Assembly (NCBI GenBank): GCA_902598125.1
Contig: CACKAJ010000004.1
Location: 62,001-126,000, forward strand
Length of the DNA stretch: 64,000 nt
Source: an uncultured Pelagibacteraceae bacterium
GTDB taxonomy: Bacteria > Pseudomonadota > Alphaproteobacteria > Pelagibacterales > Pelagibacteraceae
Reading direction: 5' to 3'
Part shown: one piece after another, positions 1 to 8,707 of the stretch
Layout: every line of letters begins with the position of its first letter
Numbering within the stretch: position 1 is the stretch's first letter
Position numbers and translations under genes: made by a program
Notes under the pieces: generated by a model
Database searches by the model: none
What the model was told of the DNA's origin: nothing
Seen by the model: only the letters and a program-made list of their open reading frames with translations

Positions 1-105
1 TAAATATTTTCTAATATCCCACCAGCTAGTTGAATCCGGTGTTCCTAAATTTACTATTAAAACTCCTGTTTTACCAAATTTTATATCTGGGTGGTTTTCT
101 TTCAT
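1..105 (-). CDS. hemH: Ferrochelatase, N-terminal fragment (runs off the window)
   Basis: Only the first 35 codons are present; the gene continues beyond the left edge. The visible peptide contains GVLIVNLGTPDS, the characteristic first strand and loop of ferrochelatase, which inserts ferrous iron into protoporphyrin IX in the last step of haem synthesis. The ATG lies one base after the stop codon of the upstream haem gene hemE, so the two are almost certainly co-transcribed. The family call rests on this N-terminal motif and on the hemE neighbour; the catalytic His and Glu lie outside the window. Confidence 0.85.
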   Translation of the reverse strand, partial: MKENHPDIKFGKTGVLIVNLGTPDSTSWWDIRKYL

Positions 106-106
106 T

Positions 107-1111
107 TTAATATTCCCTAAAAAAATTTATTAATTTTTTTACTTTATCTGGGTCTGTTTCAGGAAGCAAACCATGCCCTAAATTAAAAACGTAAGGGAGA
201 TCTTTAAATGTTTTTAAATACTTTTCAGCTTGTTTGAACATTTCTTGTTCTGGTAATAGCAAAAACTTAGGATTTAAACCTCCTTGTAACACGACATTTG
301 TTAGATTTTGTTGTGCCCAAAGAGGTTCTACATCATAATCTAAATTAAGACCGTTAGGTTTCACTACATTGTTAAATTCTTTATAATTCTCTTTTATTCC
401 TTTTGGAAAACAGATCACTGGTATTTTTTTCCTTTTACAAAAATCTACAATTTTAAGATTTGGGATATAACAATAACTTGGAAGGTTTTCTTTTGTTATC
501 AAACCAGCCCAAGAATCAAATATTTGAACTACATCTGCTCCTGCATTTACTTGATTTTCTAGATGTGTACAAAGGTAATCAGATATTTTATCTAAGATTA
601 AATTTACTTCAAACTGTTTATCCTCAATTATTTTATATTGGATTTCTTTTTTTGTTTGTTTAGCTCCTAACATGTAGATAAGTAAAGTCCAAGGTGCGCC
701 AGCGAAAGCTATTAATGATTTTTTTTTACTTAATTTATCCCTAGAAATTTGTATTGCTTTATAAACTGGATGTAGTTTTTCTGTAAATGAAATAATGTCA
801 TTATTCAGAAATTTCTTAACATTAAAATCGTCCAATTTAGGACCTTGATCTTTTACAAAATTTACATTTTGACCAAGAGCGTAAGGTACCATTAAAATGT
901 CAGAAAAGATAATAGCGGAGTCTAGATCAAACCTTTTAATAGGTTGTAAAGTTATTTCGCTGCTCAGATTACTATTCAAGCATAAATTTATAAAATTTTG
1001 ATTTTGAGATCTTATTTCTCTAAATTCTGGTAAGTATCTTCCTGCTTGTCGCATAAACCAAACAGACTTACAAACTTTTTTATTTAATAAAATTTCTTTA
1101 AGATTACTCAT
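107..1111 (-). CDS. hemE: Uroporphyrinogen decarboxylase
   Basis: HemE decarboxylates the four acetate side chains of uroporphyrinogen III to give coproporphyrinogen III in cytoplasmic haem biosynthesis. The 334-residue length is close to the family norm. The N-terminal signature WFMRQAGRYLPEFR (about residues 18-31) supplies the conserved substrate-binding arginines, and SDILMVPYALG near residue 70 carries the catalytic aspartate region. The C-terminal FNLGHGLLPETDP is also typical. It is transcribed away from the 270-bp AT-rich spacer, with hemH directly behind. In several alphaproteobacteria hemE borders the replication origin, and the same arrangement is seen here. Confidence 0.97.
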   Translation of the reverse strand: MSNLKEILLNKKVCKSVWFMRQAGRYLPEFREIRSQNQNFINLCLNSNLSSEITLQPIKRFDLDSAIIFSDILMVPYALGQNVNFVKDQGPKLDDFNVKKFLNNDIISFTEKLHPVYKAIQISRDKLSKKKSLIAFAGAPWTLLIYMLGAKQTKKEIQYKIIEDKQFEVNLILDKISDYLCTHLENQVNAGADVVQIFDSWAGLITKENLPSYCYIPNLKIVDFCKRKKIPVICFPKGIKENYKEFNNVVKPNGLNLDYDVEPLWAQQNLTNVVLQGGLNPKFLLLPEQEMFKQAEKYLKTFKDLPYVFNLGHGLLPETDPDKVKKLINFFREY

Positions 1112-1381
1112 TTAATATATTAAGTTTTTAAGTGTGTCTTATGTAATAGGTTCTGTTGATTAGTTATATAACGATTTTTACAACTTTTATACATGATGAC
1201 CTTTATAAGTTTCGTTATATTTGCTTAATTTTTAGTTTTATTCATTTTATAAACATTAAAAAAACATTATTATCAACAATTAATAAACTGTTTAAATATT
1301 GTTTATTGATGTTAACTGTTTTTTTTTAAACTAATTCAACTATGGAAAAAGTTAATTAATCAATAATTTATTAACAGAGAT
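1112..1381. other. AT-rich intergenic spacer, candidate chromosomal replication origin
   Basis: This is the longest gene-free stretch in the window and lies between divergent hemE and ppsR. It is extremely AT-rich and has A and T tracts. It contains TTATCAACA at 1270-1278, one mismatch from the consensus DnaA box TTATCCACA, and TTATTAACA at 1368-1376, two mismatches away. Half-sites ATATAACG (1166-1173) and CGTTATAT (1213-1220) form a spaced inverted repeat. In Caulobacter and Rickettsia the origin lies beside hemE, next to a gene of the ppsR (RP001) family. No perfect DnaA-box cluster or CtrA-type TTAA-N7-TTAA site was found, so the assignment rests mainly on synteny. The spacer must also hold the promoters of hemE and ppsR. 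Confidence 0.6.
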
Positions 1382-2200
1382 ATGAACGAAAAATACAATG
1401 TATATCTTGTGTCTGACTCAACAGGTGAAACCCTAGATAGAATTTTTTTATCTCTGAAATCACAATTTGCTAACTTTGAGTATGAAAAAAAAGAGTTTGC
1501 TTTTATTCGAACAGAACAACAAATTGATAAGATTATTAAGGAATGTAATGAGATAGAGAGTTCAATAATATTATACACTATTGTAGAGACAAAATTAGCT
1601 AAATATTTAGCAAGTCAAAGTGAAAAGAACTCTGTTCCATGTTTTGGCGTGTTGGGAAATTTAATACTAAGTTTTTCAAAGCTTTTAAATCAAAAAGCTA
1701 TACATAAGCCAAGTGCCCAACATGTTTTAGATGATGATTATTATAGAAGAATAGAGGCTATTCAGTTCACCATGGCCCATGACGATGGAAAGAAGATAGA
1801 CGATATTGATAATGCTGATGTAGTATTGTTGGGTGTTAGTCGAACAAGCAAAACACCTACCTCAATATATTTAGCTAACAGAGGTTACAAAACGGTAAAT
1901 ATTCCTCTAGTACTAGATCAAAAAATTCCAGAAGATTTAAAAACCAACAAAATATCTTGTATTGTTGGATTAGTAGCTGACCCAGAAAGACTATCAGATA
2001 TTAGACGTAACCGTGTAGCTATAATGAAAGATCATAATTTAAAAGAATATACAGATTTAGACTTTATAAGAAAGGAAGTTGATGATTCAAAAAGATTATT
2101 TAAAAAAAATAATTGGCCAGTTATAGATGTAACAAGAAGGTCAGTTGAAGAAACTGCTGCTTCAATATTAAAAATTATAGAAATTAAGAAAAATAAATGA
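1382..2200 (+). CDS. ppsR: Pyruvate,phosphate dikinase regulatory protein (DUF299 kinase/phosphotransferase)
   Basis: Members of this family reversibly phosphorylate a threonine of pyruvate,phosphate dikinase or PEP synthase, acting both as ADP-dependent kinase and Pi-dependent pyrophosphorylase. The N-terminus YLVSDSTGETLDRI and the P-loop-like GVSRTSKTPTSIYLA (about residues 150-164) are family hallmarks, and the 272-residue length is normal. It heads a tight operon: maf overlaps its stop by 4 bp. The ATG directly follows the origin-candidate spacer. The partner enzyme is not in this window, so whether the target is PPDK or PEP synthase cannot be decided here. Confidence 0.93.
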   Translation: MNEKYNVYLVSDSTGETLDRIFLSLKSQFANFEYEKKEFAFIRTEQQIDKIIKECNEIESSIILYTIVETKLAKYLASQSEKNSVPCFGVLGNLILSFSKLLNQKAIHKPSAQHVLDDDYYRRIEAIQFTMAHDDGKKIDDIDNADVVLLGVSRTSKTPTSIYLANRGYKTVNIPLVLDQKIPEDLKTNKISCIVGLVADPERLSDIRRNRVAIMKDHNLKEYTDLDFIRKEVDDSKRLFKKNNWPVIDVTRRSVEETAASILKIIEIKKNK

Positions 2201-2775
2201 AAATAATTTTAGCTTCAAAAAGTGGAGTAAGAAAAAAAATTTTAGATAAGTATAAGGTTAATAATGAAGTTATTGTTTCAAATGTAGACGAAGATGAAAT
2301 CAAAAACTCTCTCTTATCTGAAGGAGCAAGTCCGTTATTTATATCAAAAAATCTTGCTGAAATTAAATCTATTAAAGTTAGCAATCAAAACCCTGATCGT
2401 TTGGTTGTTGGTGCAGATAGCGTAATATCGCTTAATGAAGAATTAATTAATAAACCAAATTCTAGAAAAGAAGCCTTCGATATCTTAAAAAAATTAAATA
2501 ATTCTAAGCACTACCTAATAAGTTCTGTATGCATATCTAAGAATGGCGCAATGATCTGGAACCATACTAATTCTTCAGAACTTAAAATGAAAAATTTAAC
2601 AGATAGTGAACTAAATACATATCTAGATAAGATTGATACCAAAACTTTATTAGCATATGGTGTTTATCAAATTGAAGCTGAAGGCTTTGAGTTATTTGAA
2701 TATATTAAGGGCGATAAAGAATCAATAATGGGTCTTCCTGTTAAAGAAATTATTAATTACATCAATAAATTATAA
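2197..2775 (+). CDS. maf: Maf-family nucleoside triphosphate pyrophosphatase
   Basis: Maf proteins hydrolyse non-canonical or selected NTPs (dTTP/UTP or m7GTP types) to the monophosphate and pyrophosphate. The N-terminal KIILASKSGVRKKIL matches the substrate-binding loop, and VVGADSVIS (near residue 72) contains the catalytic Asp. The 192-residue length is typical. The start ATG overlaps the ppsR stop (ATGA), and aroE follows after 2 bp. The ppsR-maf-aroE-coaE-dnaQ order is common next to alphaproteobacterial origins. Which Maf subclass it belongs to cannot be settled by eye. Confidence 0.92.
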   Translation: MKIILASKSGVRKKILDKYKVNNEVIVSNVDEDEIKNSLLSEGASPLFISKNLAEIKSIKVSNQNPDRLVVGADSVISLNEELINKPNSRKEAFDILKKLNNSKHYLISSVCISKNGAMIWNHTNSSELKMKNLTDSELNTYLDKIDTKTLLAYGVYQIEAEGFELFEYIKGDKESIMGLPVKEIINYINKL

Positions 2776-2777
2776 TT

Positions 2778-3599
2778 ATGAAAAAATTTTTTGGAATAAT
2801 AGGAAACCCAATAGCACATTCACTATCACCTACTTTACACAATTATTGGTTCAAAAAATATAACCTTGAAGCAGATTATTCAATTATTGAAGCTAAAGAT
2901 AAAGATTTACCCAGCGTTATTAAAAAAATAAAAGATGGAAGTTATTCAGGTATTAACGTGACTTTACCTTATAAACAAAAAATTATTCATCATATTGATA
3001 AAGTTGTTAATGATGCTGTTTCGACAGGATCAGTAAATACTGTTCTCTTAGATAACAACAAGACAGTTATTGGAGAAAATACCGATGTATTTGGATTACA
3101 GGCTGCATATTTAAAAGAAATAGATAATAGTATTAGTAAAAAAGTTTTAATAATTGGAGCTGGCGGTGTTTCACCTTCGGTTATTTTATCTATCCAAAAA
3201 TTAGGAATTAGAAATATTTCTATTACGAATAGGACTAATGAAAAATGTATTTTTTTAAAAAAAAAATTTAAATCTTTAAATATTATACCTTGGCTAAGTT
3301 TAGAAGATAAAATTAAAGAATTTGATATAATTATTAATGCAACGAGTTTAGGACTTAAACATGGTGAAGATTTTAGTTTTAATTTTGCAAATACAAAAAA
3401 TGAACTAGTTTATATTGATACAATATATAATCCTTTAGAGACAAAAACTTATAAATTTTTAAAAGATGAAGGAAGGAAAGTGTTTAATGGTCTTGATATG
3501 TTTATTTATCAAGGACAAAAATCTTTTTATTTATGGACAAAAATTAATCCAGAAATTGATGATGGTTTAATTGAGTTATTAAATTCAAAACTTAAATGA
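2778..3599 (+). CDS. aroE: Shikimate dehydrogenase (NADP+)
   Basis: AroE reduces 3-dehydroshikimate to shikimate in the aromatic amino acid pathway. The N-terminal GNPIAHSLSPTLHN is the shikimate-binding motif (two serines), NVTLPYKQK carries the catalytic Lys, and LIIGAGGVSPSV (about residues 125-136) is the NADP-binding glycine-rich loop. The C-terminal FIYQGQKSF matches the substrate-binding Gln region. The 273-residue length is normal. It sits in a continuous operon, with a 4-bp overlap into coaE. Confidence 0.96.
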   Translation: MKKFFGIIGNPIAHSLSPTLHNYWFKKYNLEADYSIIEAKDKDLPSVIKKIKDGSYSGINVTLPYKQKIIHHIDKVVNDAVSTGSVNTVLLDNNKTVIGENTDVFGLQAAYLKEIDNSISKKVLIIGAGGVSPSVILSIQKLGIRNISITNRTNEKCIFLKKKFKSLNIIPWLSLEDKIKEFDIIINATSLGLKHGEDFSFNFANTKNELVYIDTIYNPLETKTYKFLKDEGRKVFNGLDMFIYQGQKSFYLWTKINPEIDDGLIELLNSKLK

Positions 3600-4162
3600 T
3601 AAAAATTGGCATAACCGGATCCTTGGCTTCTGGCAAAACTACAGTAAGTAGAATTTTATCTTCAAAAAGAGGGCCTCTTTTTAGCGCTGATAAAGTTGTC
3701 CAAGAGCTATACGATAATAAAAGTTTCAAATACTTAATAAGCAAAAGATTTAAAATAAAAAATAATAATCAAATTAAAAAATCTCTAAAAAAAATAATTT
3801 TAAGGGATAAGAATAATATTAAAAAATTAGAAAAAATAATACACCCGATTGTAAGAAAAAAAATGAAAAAATTTTCTTTACAAAATAAAAATAAAAAACT
3901 TCTTTTTTATGAAATACCTTTATTAATTGAGAGCAAATTAATGAAATATTTTGATTTAATAATTTTTGTAAAAGCAAATAAGAAATTGAGGTTAAAAAGA
4001 TTTAAAAAGAAACGAGGTGATGAAAAATTATTTAATTTATTAAATAAAAAACAAATAAAAGATAAAATAAAAATAAAATTTTGTAATTATGTGGTTGTTA
4101 ATGAAAAAAATTTATATATTTTAAAAAAAAACTTATTTGCTATAATTAAAAAATATGAATGA
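3596..4162 (+). CDS. coaE: Dephospho-CoA kinase
   Basis: CoaE phosphorylates the 3'-hydroxyl of dephospho-CoA, the last step of coenzyme A synthesis. The P-loop GITGSLASGKTTVS is at residues 5-18, followed by FSADKVV (substrate-binding Asp) and a central IHPIVRKKM segment typical of the family. The 188 residues are slightly short and very rich in Lys and Asn, in line with the genome's extreme A content. ATGA overlap with aroE and an 8-bp overlap with dnaQ indicate translational coupling. Confidence 0.94.
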   Translation: MIKIGITGSLASGKTTVSRILSSKRGPLFSADKVVQELYDNKSFKYLISKRFKIKNNNQIKKSLKKIILRDKNNIKKLEKIIHPIVRKKMKKFSLQNKNKKLLFYEIPLLIESKLMKYFDLIIFVKANKKLRLKRFKKKRGDEKLFNLLNKKQIKDKIKIKFCNYVVVNEKNLYILKKNLFAIIKKYE

Positions 4163-4814
4163 AGTTTTTTTAGACACAGAAACAACAGGTTTATCATTCA
4201 GGGAGGGCCATAAAATTGTTGAAATAGCCTGTATTGAAACAAGAGATTTAATTGCAACCGGAAAAGTTTTTCATAAGCTAATTAATCCAAAAAGAAATGT
4301 TCCTGAAGAAGCATTTAAAGTTCATGGTTTTTCAGAAAAATATTTAAGCGATAAAGAAACATTTGATCAAGTTGCAGATGAATTTTTAAATTTTATCCAA
4401 GATAAAAAAATCATTATTCATAATGCATCCTTCGATTTAAGTTTCTTAGATGGTGAGTTAGGATTAATTAAAAAAAAACAAATAAATAAAAAGTTTGTCA
4501 TAGATTCATTGGAAGTGGCTAGAAACAAGTTTCCGGGAATATCAAATTCATTAGATGCATTATGTAAAAGATTTAACGTAGATTTAAGTCGTAGGACAAA
4601 ACACAACGCTTTATTAGATTGTGAATTGTTAAGAGAAGTTTACATTAATTTATTAGATGCAAAAGAACCTAAATTTAATCTTTCGAGTAATAGTGGCGAA
4701 GAAAGCATAAATGAAGTGAAGAATTATAATAAAACTATTATTAAAGTATCAGACCTTGAAATAGAAAAACATAAAAATTTTTTAAAAACGGAATTGAAGA
4801 AAAATTTTTATTGA
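4155..4814 (+). CDS. dnaQ: DNA polymerase III epsilon subunit (proofreading 3'-5' exonuclease)
   Basis: DnaQ is the proofreading exonuclease of the replicative polymerase core. The DEDDh motifs are visible: Exo I VFLDTETTGLS at residues 4-14, Exo II IIHNASFDLSFL near residue 91, and Exo III with the catalytic His in KHNALLDCELL near residue 149. The C-terminal tail is predicted to bind the alpha subunit. The 219-residue length fits. It ends the ppsR operon, and its stop overlaps the convergent secB stop by 7 bp with no visible terminator. Confidence 0.96.
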   Translation: MNEVFLDTETTGLSFREGHKIVEIACIETRDLIATGKVFHKLINPKRNVPEEAFKVHGFSEKYLSDKETFDQVADEFLNFIQDKKIIIHNASFDLSFLDGELGLIKKKQINKKFVIDSLEVARNKFPGISNSLDALCKRFNVDLSRRTKHNALLDCELLREVYINLLDAKEPKFNLSSNSGEESINEVKNYNKTIIKVSDLEIEKHKNFLKTELKKNFY

Positions 4815-5227
4815 ATTTTTTTCATTTTATACAGTTTTTCAAAATCAACACTTTTACTTATCTTTACATCTTTAAAACCTGAATTTTCAAATAAAGAAAC
4901 AAATATATTCCTCAGTTCAGGATAAACGGTGGATGGAACATCAATTAAAATAATTTTCTCCATATCTTTTTTTGCCAATTTTTCATCATCTAATTCTACA
5001 ATCGTAGAAAAAATAATCATCGTATCAATTTTTTCAAAATCATCTTTAATTGGAGAAAGACTTAAAGTTGTTAATACTTCTATGATTTTTTGTTTTACTT
5101 GATTGCTTTTAATATCAATATTTATTTTATAATTGGCGATATCTTTTGACAGAAGAAAAAATGTTTTGGGATTTGGAATATTAAACTTTAGTTCTTTAAT
5201 ATATTTCCCTATAATTTTATGTGTCAT
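4808..5227 (-). CDS. secB: Protein-export chaperone SecB
   Basis: SecB is a tetrameric cytoplasmic chaperone that keeps preproteins unfolded and hands them to SecA. At 139 residues it is slightly short but has the expected pattern: YIKELKFNIPNP near the N-terminus, and the C-terminal block VPSTVYPELRNIF followed by GFKDVKISKSVDFEKLY, which parallels the conserved LFPFAR...GFPPL...F..LY region. It sits in a two-gene cluster with fxsA upstream (11-bp overlap). Sequence divergence from enterobacterial SecB is high, but the gene is probably genuine. Confidence 0.85.
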   Translation of the reverse strand: MTHKIIGKYIKELKFNIPNPKTFFLLSKDIANYKINIDIKSNQVKQKIIEVLTTLSLSPIKDDFEKIDTMIIFSTIVELDDEKLAKKDMEKIILIDVPSTVYPELRNIFVSLFENSGFKDVKISKSVDFEKLYKMKKIQ

Positions 5228-5636
5228 CTTTTTTATTATCGACTATTTCACCTTCTATTGTTTCACTTTGACTTTTTATATCGGGTTTAGAATTATTTTT
5301 TAAAGTAAGTTTAAATAAAACTTTTCTAGTTAATGGAATAAGAAGCATAAATCCAAAAAAATCTGTAAAGAAACCAGGCACTATTAGTAAAAGTGCTGCT
5401 AGAGCAATTGATGCACCGGATACAATCTCATATATAGGCATTTTATTTTGATACAGATTGATCATACCTGACTTTAAAGTCTTAATTCCCTGCAATTTTG
5501 CTAAATAAACCCCAATGATCGCTGTAATAAATATTAAGGCAACAGTATTCAAGGCACCTATTTGACCTCCAACTTTTATCATCAAAAAAACCTCTAAAGC
5601 TGGAAGACATATAAATAAGAGAAAAAATGGGTTCAT
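5217..5636 (-). CDS. fxsA: FxsA-family inner-membrane protein
   Basis: FxsA is a small inner-membrane protein whose overproduction relieves F exclusion of phage T7 in E. coli; its physiological role is unknown. Here 139 residues include PALEVFLMIKVGGQIG with the conserved Glu in the first hairpin, then ITAIIGVYLAKLQG, and two further hydrophobic segments ending at PLTRKVLF. A hydrophilic acidic tail follows. Its 3' end overlaps secB by 11 bp, and its start faces a Tim44-like gene across about 44 bp. Confidence 0.88.
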   Translation of the reverse strand: MNPFFLLFICLPALEVFLMIKVGGQIGALNTVALIFITAIIGVYLAKLQGIKTLKSGMINLYQNKMPIYEIVSGASIALAALLLIVPGFFTDFFGFMLLIPLTRKVLFKLTLKNNSKPDIKSQSETIEGEIVDNKKDDT

Positions 5637-5680
5637 TTGTCTGATACAAAAATATATGATTAATGTATAATTATCAAATT

Positions 5681-6283
5681 ATGAGTAATAACTTTGGTTA
5701 TATAGATATAATTTTACTAGGTATGATCGCAGGATTCATTATTTTGCGACTTAGAAGCATACTGGGCAGAAAAACTGGTCACGAATCTAAAGTCTATCCA
5801 GGTTTTGCTGAAAAAGAGTTTAGCATACCAAAAAATGAGGCTAATCCAGTAAAGCAAAATTTAGATATTTTAGAGGGAAAAGATAAAAAAGAGTTTTTGA
5901 GAGGTGCAGAAATAGCTTACGAGAGTGTACTTACTGCTTTTGCAAGCGGAGATTTAATTAAATTAAAAAATTTATTATCTCCTAATATGTTCACAAACTT
6001 TTCTGATGCTATCAAATCTAGAAACAAAGACGGAATAAAATCAGAATTCACTTTTATTGGTGTAAAAGAGTCATCAGTAGAAAAATATGAAAAAATTAAA
6101 GATAATTTGTTTGCTACAGTTAAGTTTGTTGCTGAAGTCATTTCTGTAAAAAAAGATAAAGAAAATAAAATAATAGAGGGAAATCCAGATAAAATTAAAT
6201 TTGTTACTGATAGCTGGAAATTTACAAGAAATATAAAACAAAAAGGTCCTAATTGGTATTTGTCTGAAATTATCAGCAAGTGA
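5681..6283 (+). CDS. Tim44-like domain membrane-anchored protein
   Basis: The product has one N-terminal transmembrane segment (IDIILLGMIAGFIILRL, about residues 7-23), a polar linker and a C-terminal Tim44-like domain with the typical FLRGAEIAYESVLTAF start. In mitochondria Tim44 links the Tim23 channel to Hsp70. In alphaproteobacteria the homologue (TimA-type) is an inner-membrane protein of uncertain function. The ATG at 5681 (MSNNFGYID) is preferred over one at 5663 because the membrane segment then begins directly after the start. The following Smr gene starts inside its stop codon (GTGA). Confidence 0.85.
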   Translation: MSNNFGYIDIILLGMIAGFIILRLRSILGRKTGHESKVYPGFAEKEFSIPKNEANPVKQNLDILEGKDKKEFLRGAEIAYESVLTAFASGDLIKLKNLLSPNMFTNFSDAIKSRNKDGIKSEFTFIGVKESSVEKYEKIKDNLFATVKFVAEVISVKKDKENKIIEGNPDKIKFVTDSWKFTRNIKQKGPNWYLSEIISK

Positions 6284-6696
6284 TAAAAAAGAAAGAACCT
6301 AATCTAGAAGATAAGAAGATTTGGGACGAATACATTAAAAATCCATCTGACATTTACGATAAAGATCAAGGTGTCTCGAACAATATTCACAGAAAAGGGC
6401 GTTATGAATTTGATTTACATGGTTTTACCTTGGATGAAGCTAATAGCAAAGTAAAAGAAATTATTGAATATTGTGTTAAAAATAAATTCAGAGAATTATT
6501 ACTCATAACTGGAAAAGGTATACATTCAACCAGCGATAATGATGCTTATATATCTAAGAATTTAGGAAAATTAAAATATTCTGTACCTGAATTTATAAAA
6601 ACTTCAGAATTAAACAAATTTGTTATTTCAATTAACGATGCCGAAAAAAAAGATGGTGGTGAAGGCGCAATAATAATAAGGTTAAAAAATTTATAA
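6280..6696 (+). CDS. Smr-domain protein (MutS2 C-terminal-like nuclease family)
   Basis: The 138-residue protein is a stand-alone Smr domain preceded by about 45 polar residues. The core [17 protein letters not shown] and [11 protein letters not shown] blocks are the defining LDLHG and TGKG motifs. Stand-alone Smr proteins have nicking endonuclease or RNase activity and some act in ribosome-collision rescue, but the role here is not shown. It starts with GTG overlapping the Tim44-like stop (GTGA) and ends 6 bp inside the convergent hslU gene. Confidence 0.88.
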   Translation: MIKKKEPNLEDKKIWDEYIKNPSDIYDKDQGVSNNIHRKGRYEFDLHGFTLDEANSKVKEIIEYCVKNKFRELLLITGKGIHSTSDNDAYISKNLGKLKYSVPEFIKTSELNKFVISINDAEKKDGGEGAIIIRLKNL

Positions 6697-8064
6697 TATA
6701 AATTTTGATAAATCAGTATCTTTTACCAAGTTTCCTAAGTTGTCTCGCACATATTTTTGATCAACTGTGATTGTTTCCCCTGCTCTATCAGTTGCATTAA
6801 AACTAATATCATCCAAAACTTTTTCAATAATAGTATGAAGTCTTCTAGCACCAATATTTTCAACTGATGAATTAACTTCAGCTGAAATTTTAGCAAGCAT
6901 ATCAATTCCATCATCTGTAAATTCAAGATTTACATTTTCTGTTTTCAATAATTCTTTATATTGTTTAATTAAGCTGTTATCAGGTTCCTTAAGAATTCTT
7001 TTGAAGTCTTCCTCTTTAAGTGCATCTAACTCGACTCTTATCGGTAATCTACCTTGCAACTCAGGTAACAAATCTGAAGGTTTAGCTAATTGGAATGCTC
7101 CTGAAGCAATAAATAGAATATGATCTGTTTTAATTGGACCGTGTTTAGTGCTAACAGTCGTCCCTTCTATGAGTGGAAGTAAGTCTCTTTGTACACCTTC
7201 CCTAGAAACATCTCCACCTACTCTATCACTTCTAGCAGAAACTTTGTCAATCTCGTCTAAAAATACTATTCCATTTTCCTCGGTTGCTTTTTTTGCTTCA
7301 GTAATAATTTTATCTTCTTCGATCATTTTGTCTGACTCTTGAGCAACTAAAATATCGTGAGATTCTTTTACCGTCATTTTTTTCTTTTTACCTTTTTTAC
7401 TTCCCATAGATTTTCCAAGAATATCACCTAGATTTACCATGCCAACATTTCCCCCAGGCATCCCGGGTATTTCAAAACTTTGAAGTGGTGAAGAGGTGTT
7501 CTGAACTTCAATTTCAATTTCATTATCATCTAAGTCGCCAGTTCTTAATCTTTTTCTAAAGCTCTCTCTTGTTGCAACGCTTGCCTTATTGCCAACAAGT
7601 GCATCTAATACTTTTTCTTCTGCTTTTAATTCTGCTTTAGCTTTAACTTCTTTTCTCTTCTTCTCTCTCTCCATAGCTATAGCAATTTCAATTAAATCTC
7701 TTATGATTTGTTCTACATCTCTTCCGACGTATCCTACCTCTGTAAATCTAGTTGCTTCAACTTTAATAAAAGGAGCTTCTGCCAATTTTGAAAGTCTTCT
7801 TGAAATTTCTGTTTTACCGACTCCTGTTGGACCAATCATTAATATATTCTTTGGAAGAACTTCATCTCTCATTTCATCAGATAAAGCTTGTCTTCTCCAT
7901 CTATTTCTTAACGCAACTGCTACAGCCTTTTTTGCATCTTTTTGACCGATCACGTATCTGTCTAACTCTGAAACAATTTCTCTTGGAGACAAAGCACTTA
8001 CCTTAGAAGTCTCTTTATCTTTTTTAATTACTTTTAAATTCGTAACTTTATTTGTTGGTGCCAT
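6691..8064 (-). CDS. hslU: ATP-dependent protease ATPase subunit HslU
   Basis: HslU is the AAA+ unfoldase that feeds substrates to the HslV peptidase. The Walker [15 protein letters not shown] lies about 65 residues in, Walker B is [11 protein letters not shown], and the C-terminus ends DLSKFIL, the tail that docks into HslV. A variable acidic and Lys-rich intermediate domain lies between. An upstream extension is open, but the start at 8064 ([10 protein letters not shown]) is preferred because it lies one base after the hslV stop and fits the family. Length is 457 residues. Confidence 0.96.
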   Translation of the reverse strand: MAPTNKVTNLKVIKKDKETSKVSALSPREIVSELDRYVIGQKDAKKAVAVALRNRWRRQALSDEMRDEVLPKNILMIGPTGVGKTEISRRLSKLAEAPFIKVEATRFTEVGYVGRDVEQIIRDLIEIAIAMEREKKRKEVKAKAELKAEEKVLDALVGNKASVATRESFRKRLRTGDLDDNEIEIEVQNTSSPLQSFEIPGMPGGNVGMVNLGDILGKSMGSKKGKKKKMTVKESHDILVAQESDKMIEEDKIITEAKKATEENGIVFLDEIDKVSARSDRVGGDVSREGVQRDLLPLIEGTTVSTKHGPIKTDHILFIASGAFQLAKPSDLLPELQGRLPIRVELDALKEEDFKRILKEPDNSLIKQYKELLKTENVNLEFTDDGIDMLAKISAEVNSSVENIGARRLHTIIEKVLDDISFNATDRAGETITVDQKYVRDNLGNLVKDTDLSKFIL

Positions 8065-8065
8065 A

Positions 8066-8605
8066 TTAAACTTTTTCCACTGTAACGTTATTATTTGTAA
8101 ATACACATATATCAGATGCAACTTTTATAGACTTTCTAGCTATATCTTCTGCACTCATATCAGTTTCAGCTAAAACTTTTGCAGCTGCGAGCGCATAATT
8201 TCCACCAGATCCAATTCCAATAATTCCATCCTCTGGTTCTAAAACATCACCTGTTCCAGAAATAATAAAACTATGTTTTTTATCAGCTACAGCCATTAAT
8301 GCCTCTAATCTTCTTAAGAATTTATCACTTCTCCAATCTTTAGCTAGCTCTACAGCAGCTCTTTGTAAATTACCTGCATGTTTTTCTAACTTAGCTTCAA
8401 GTCTCTCAAATAAAGTAAGAGCGTCAGCAGTTGAGCCAGCAAACCCTGCTATTACTCCTCTGCTCTCAATTTTTCTAACCTTTTTGGCTTTACTTTTTAA
8501 AACAGTATTTCCTAAGCTAACTTGGCCGTCCCCAGCCACAACAGTTTCACCATTTTTTCTGAGCAAGACAATCGTTGTTCCATGCCACTTTTCAGCTGTA
8601 TTCAT
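8066..8605 (-). CDS. hslV: ATP-dependent protease peptidase subunit HslV
   Basis: HslV is the proteasome-beta-like threonine peptidase of the HslVU complex. [13 protein letters not shown] near the N-terminus contains the catalytic Thr, exposed after removal of the short propeptide. [16 protein letters not shown] and the C-terminal [17 protein letters not shown] are family-typical. Length is 179 residues. It is the first gene of a two-gene hslVU operon, with a heat-shock-type promoter candidate just upstream and hisB divergent beyond it. Confidence 0.97.
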   Translation of the reverse strand: MNTAEKWHGTTIVLLRKNGETVVAGDGQVSLGNTVLKSKAKKVRKIESRGVIAGFAGSTADALTLFERLEAKLEKHAGNLQRAAVELAKDWRSDKFLRRLEALMAVADKKHSFIISGTGDVLEPEDGIIGIGSGGNYALAAAKVLAETDMSAEDIARKSIKVASDICVFTNNNVTVEKV

Positions 8606-8611
8606 GATGTT

Positions 8612-8641
8612 ATATGTGGAGATTATTTTTAGATCTTCAAT
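8612..8641 (-). promoter_or_regulatory. Candidate heat-shock sigma (RpoH) promoter of hslVU
   Basis: Read on the minus strand, ATTGAAG (8641-8635) and CCACATAT (8619-8612) are separated by 15 nt. They resemble the RpoH -35 CTTGAAA (5 of 7) and -10 CCCCATNT (6 of 7 defined positions). The site ends 6 bp before the hslV start codon, so the transcript would have a very short leader or start near the ATG. HslVU is a classical heat-shock operon. The assignment is by pattern only. Confidence 0.35.
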
Positions 8642-8656
8642 AGTAAATCTGATTTA

Positions 8657-8685
8657 TTGATAAAATGACCGATTATATATATATC
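8657..8685 (+). promoter_or_regulatory. Candidate housekeeping promoter of the his operon
   Basis: TTGATA (8657-8662), 17 bases, then TATATC (8680-8685) resembles a sigma-70 type promoter. It lies 22 bp before the hisB ATG in the 102-bp divergent spacer shared with hslV. AT-rich DNA makes such matches frequent, so support is moderate. Confidence 0.35.
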
Positions 8686-8707
8686 AAAGATGATTCAGAG
8701 TTAATTT

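Noticed and set aside
1112-1381. CtrA binding sites in the origin candidate
   Set aside because: TTAA tetramers are present but none is spaced by 7 bases as TTAA-N7-TTAA requires, and TTAA is common in such AT-rich DNA.
1112-1381. Irr or Fur box near hemE
   Set aside because: TTTATAA-like words occur but no palindromic TTTAGAA-N3-TTCTAAA pattern was found.
2184-2384. Minus-strand open frame at the ppsR/maf junction
   Set aside because: It lies opposite conserved coding sequence and resembles no protein family.
7589-7945. Open frame on the plus strand inside hslU
   Set aside because: It is antisense to a strongly conserved gene, has no start context and is Ser/Phe-rich as expected for an antisense shadow.
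8606-8707. Possible tRNA in the hslV-hisB spacer
   Set aside because: No cloverleaf arms or CCA end could be drawn; the spacer looks like two promoters.
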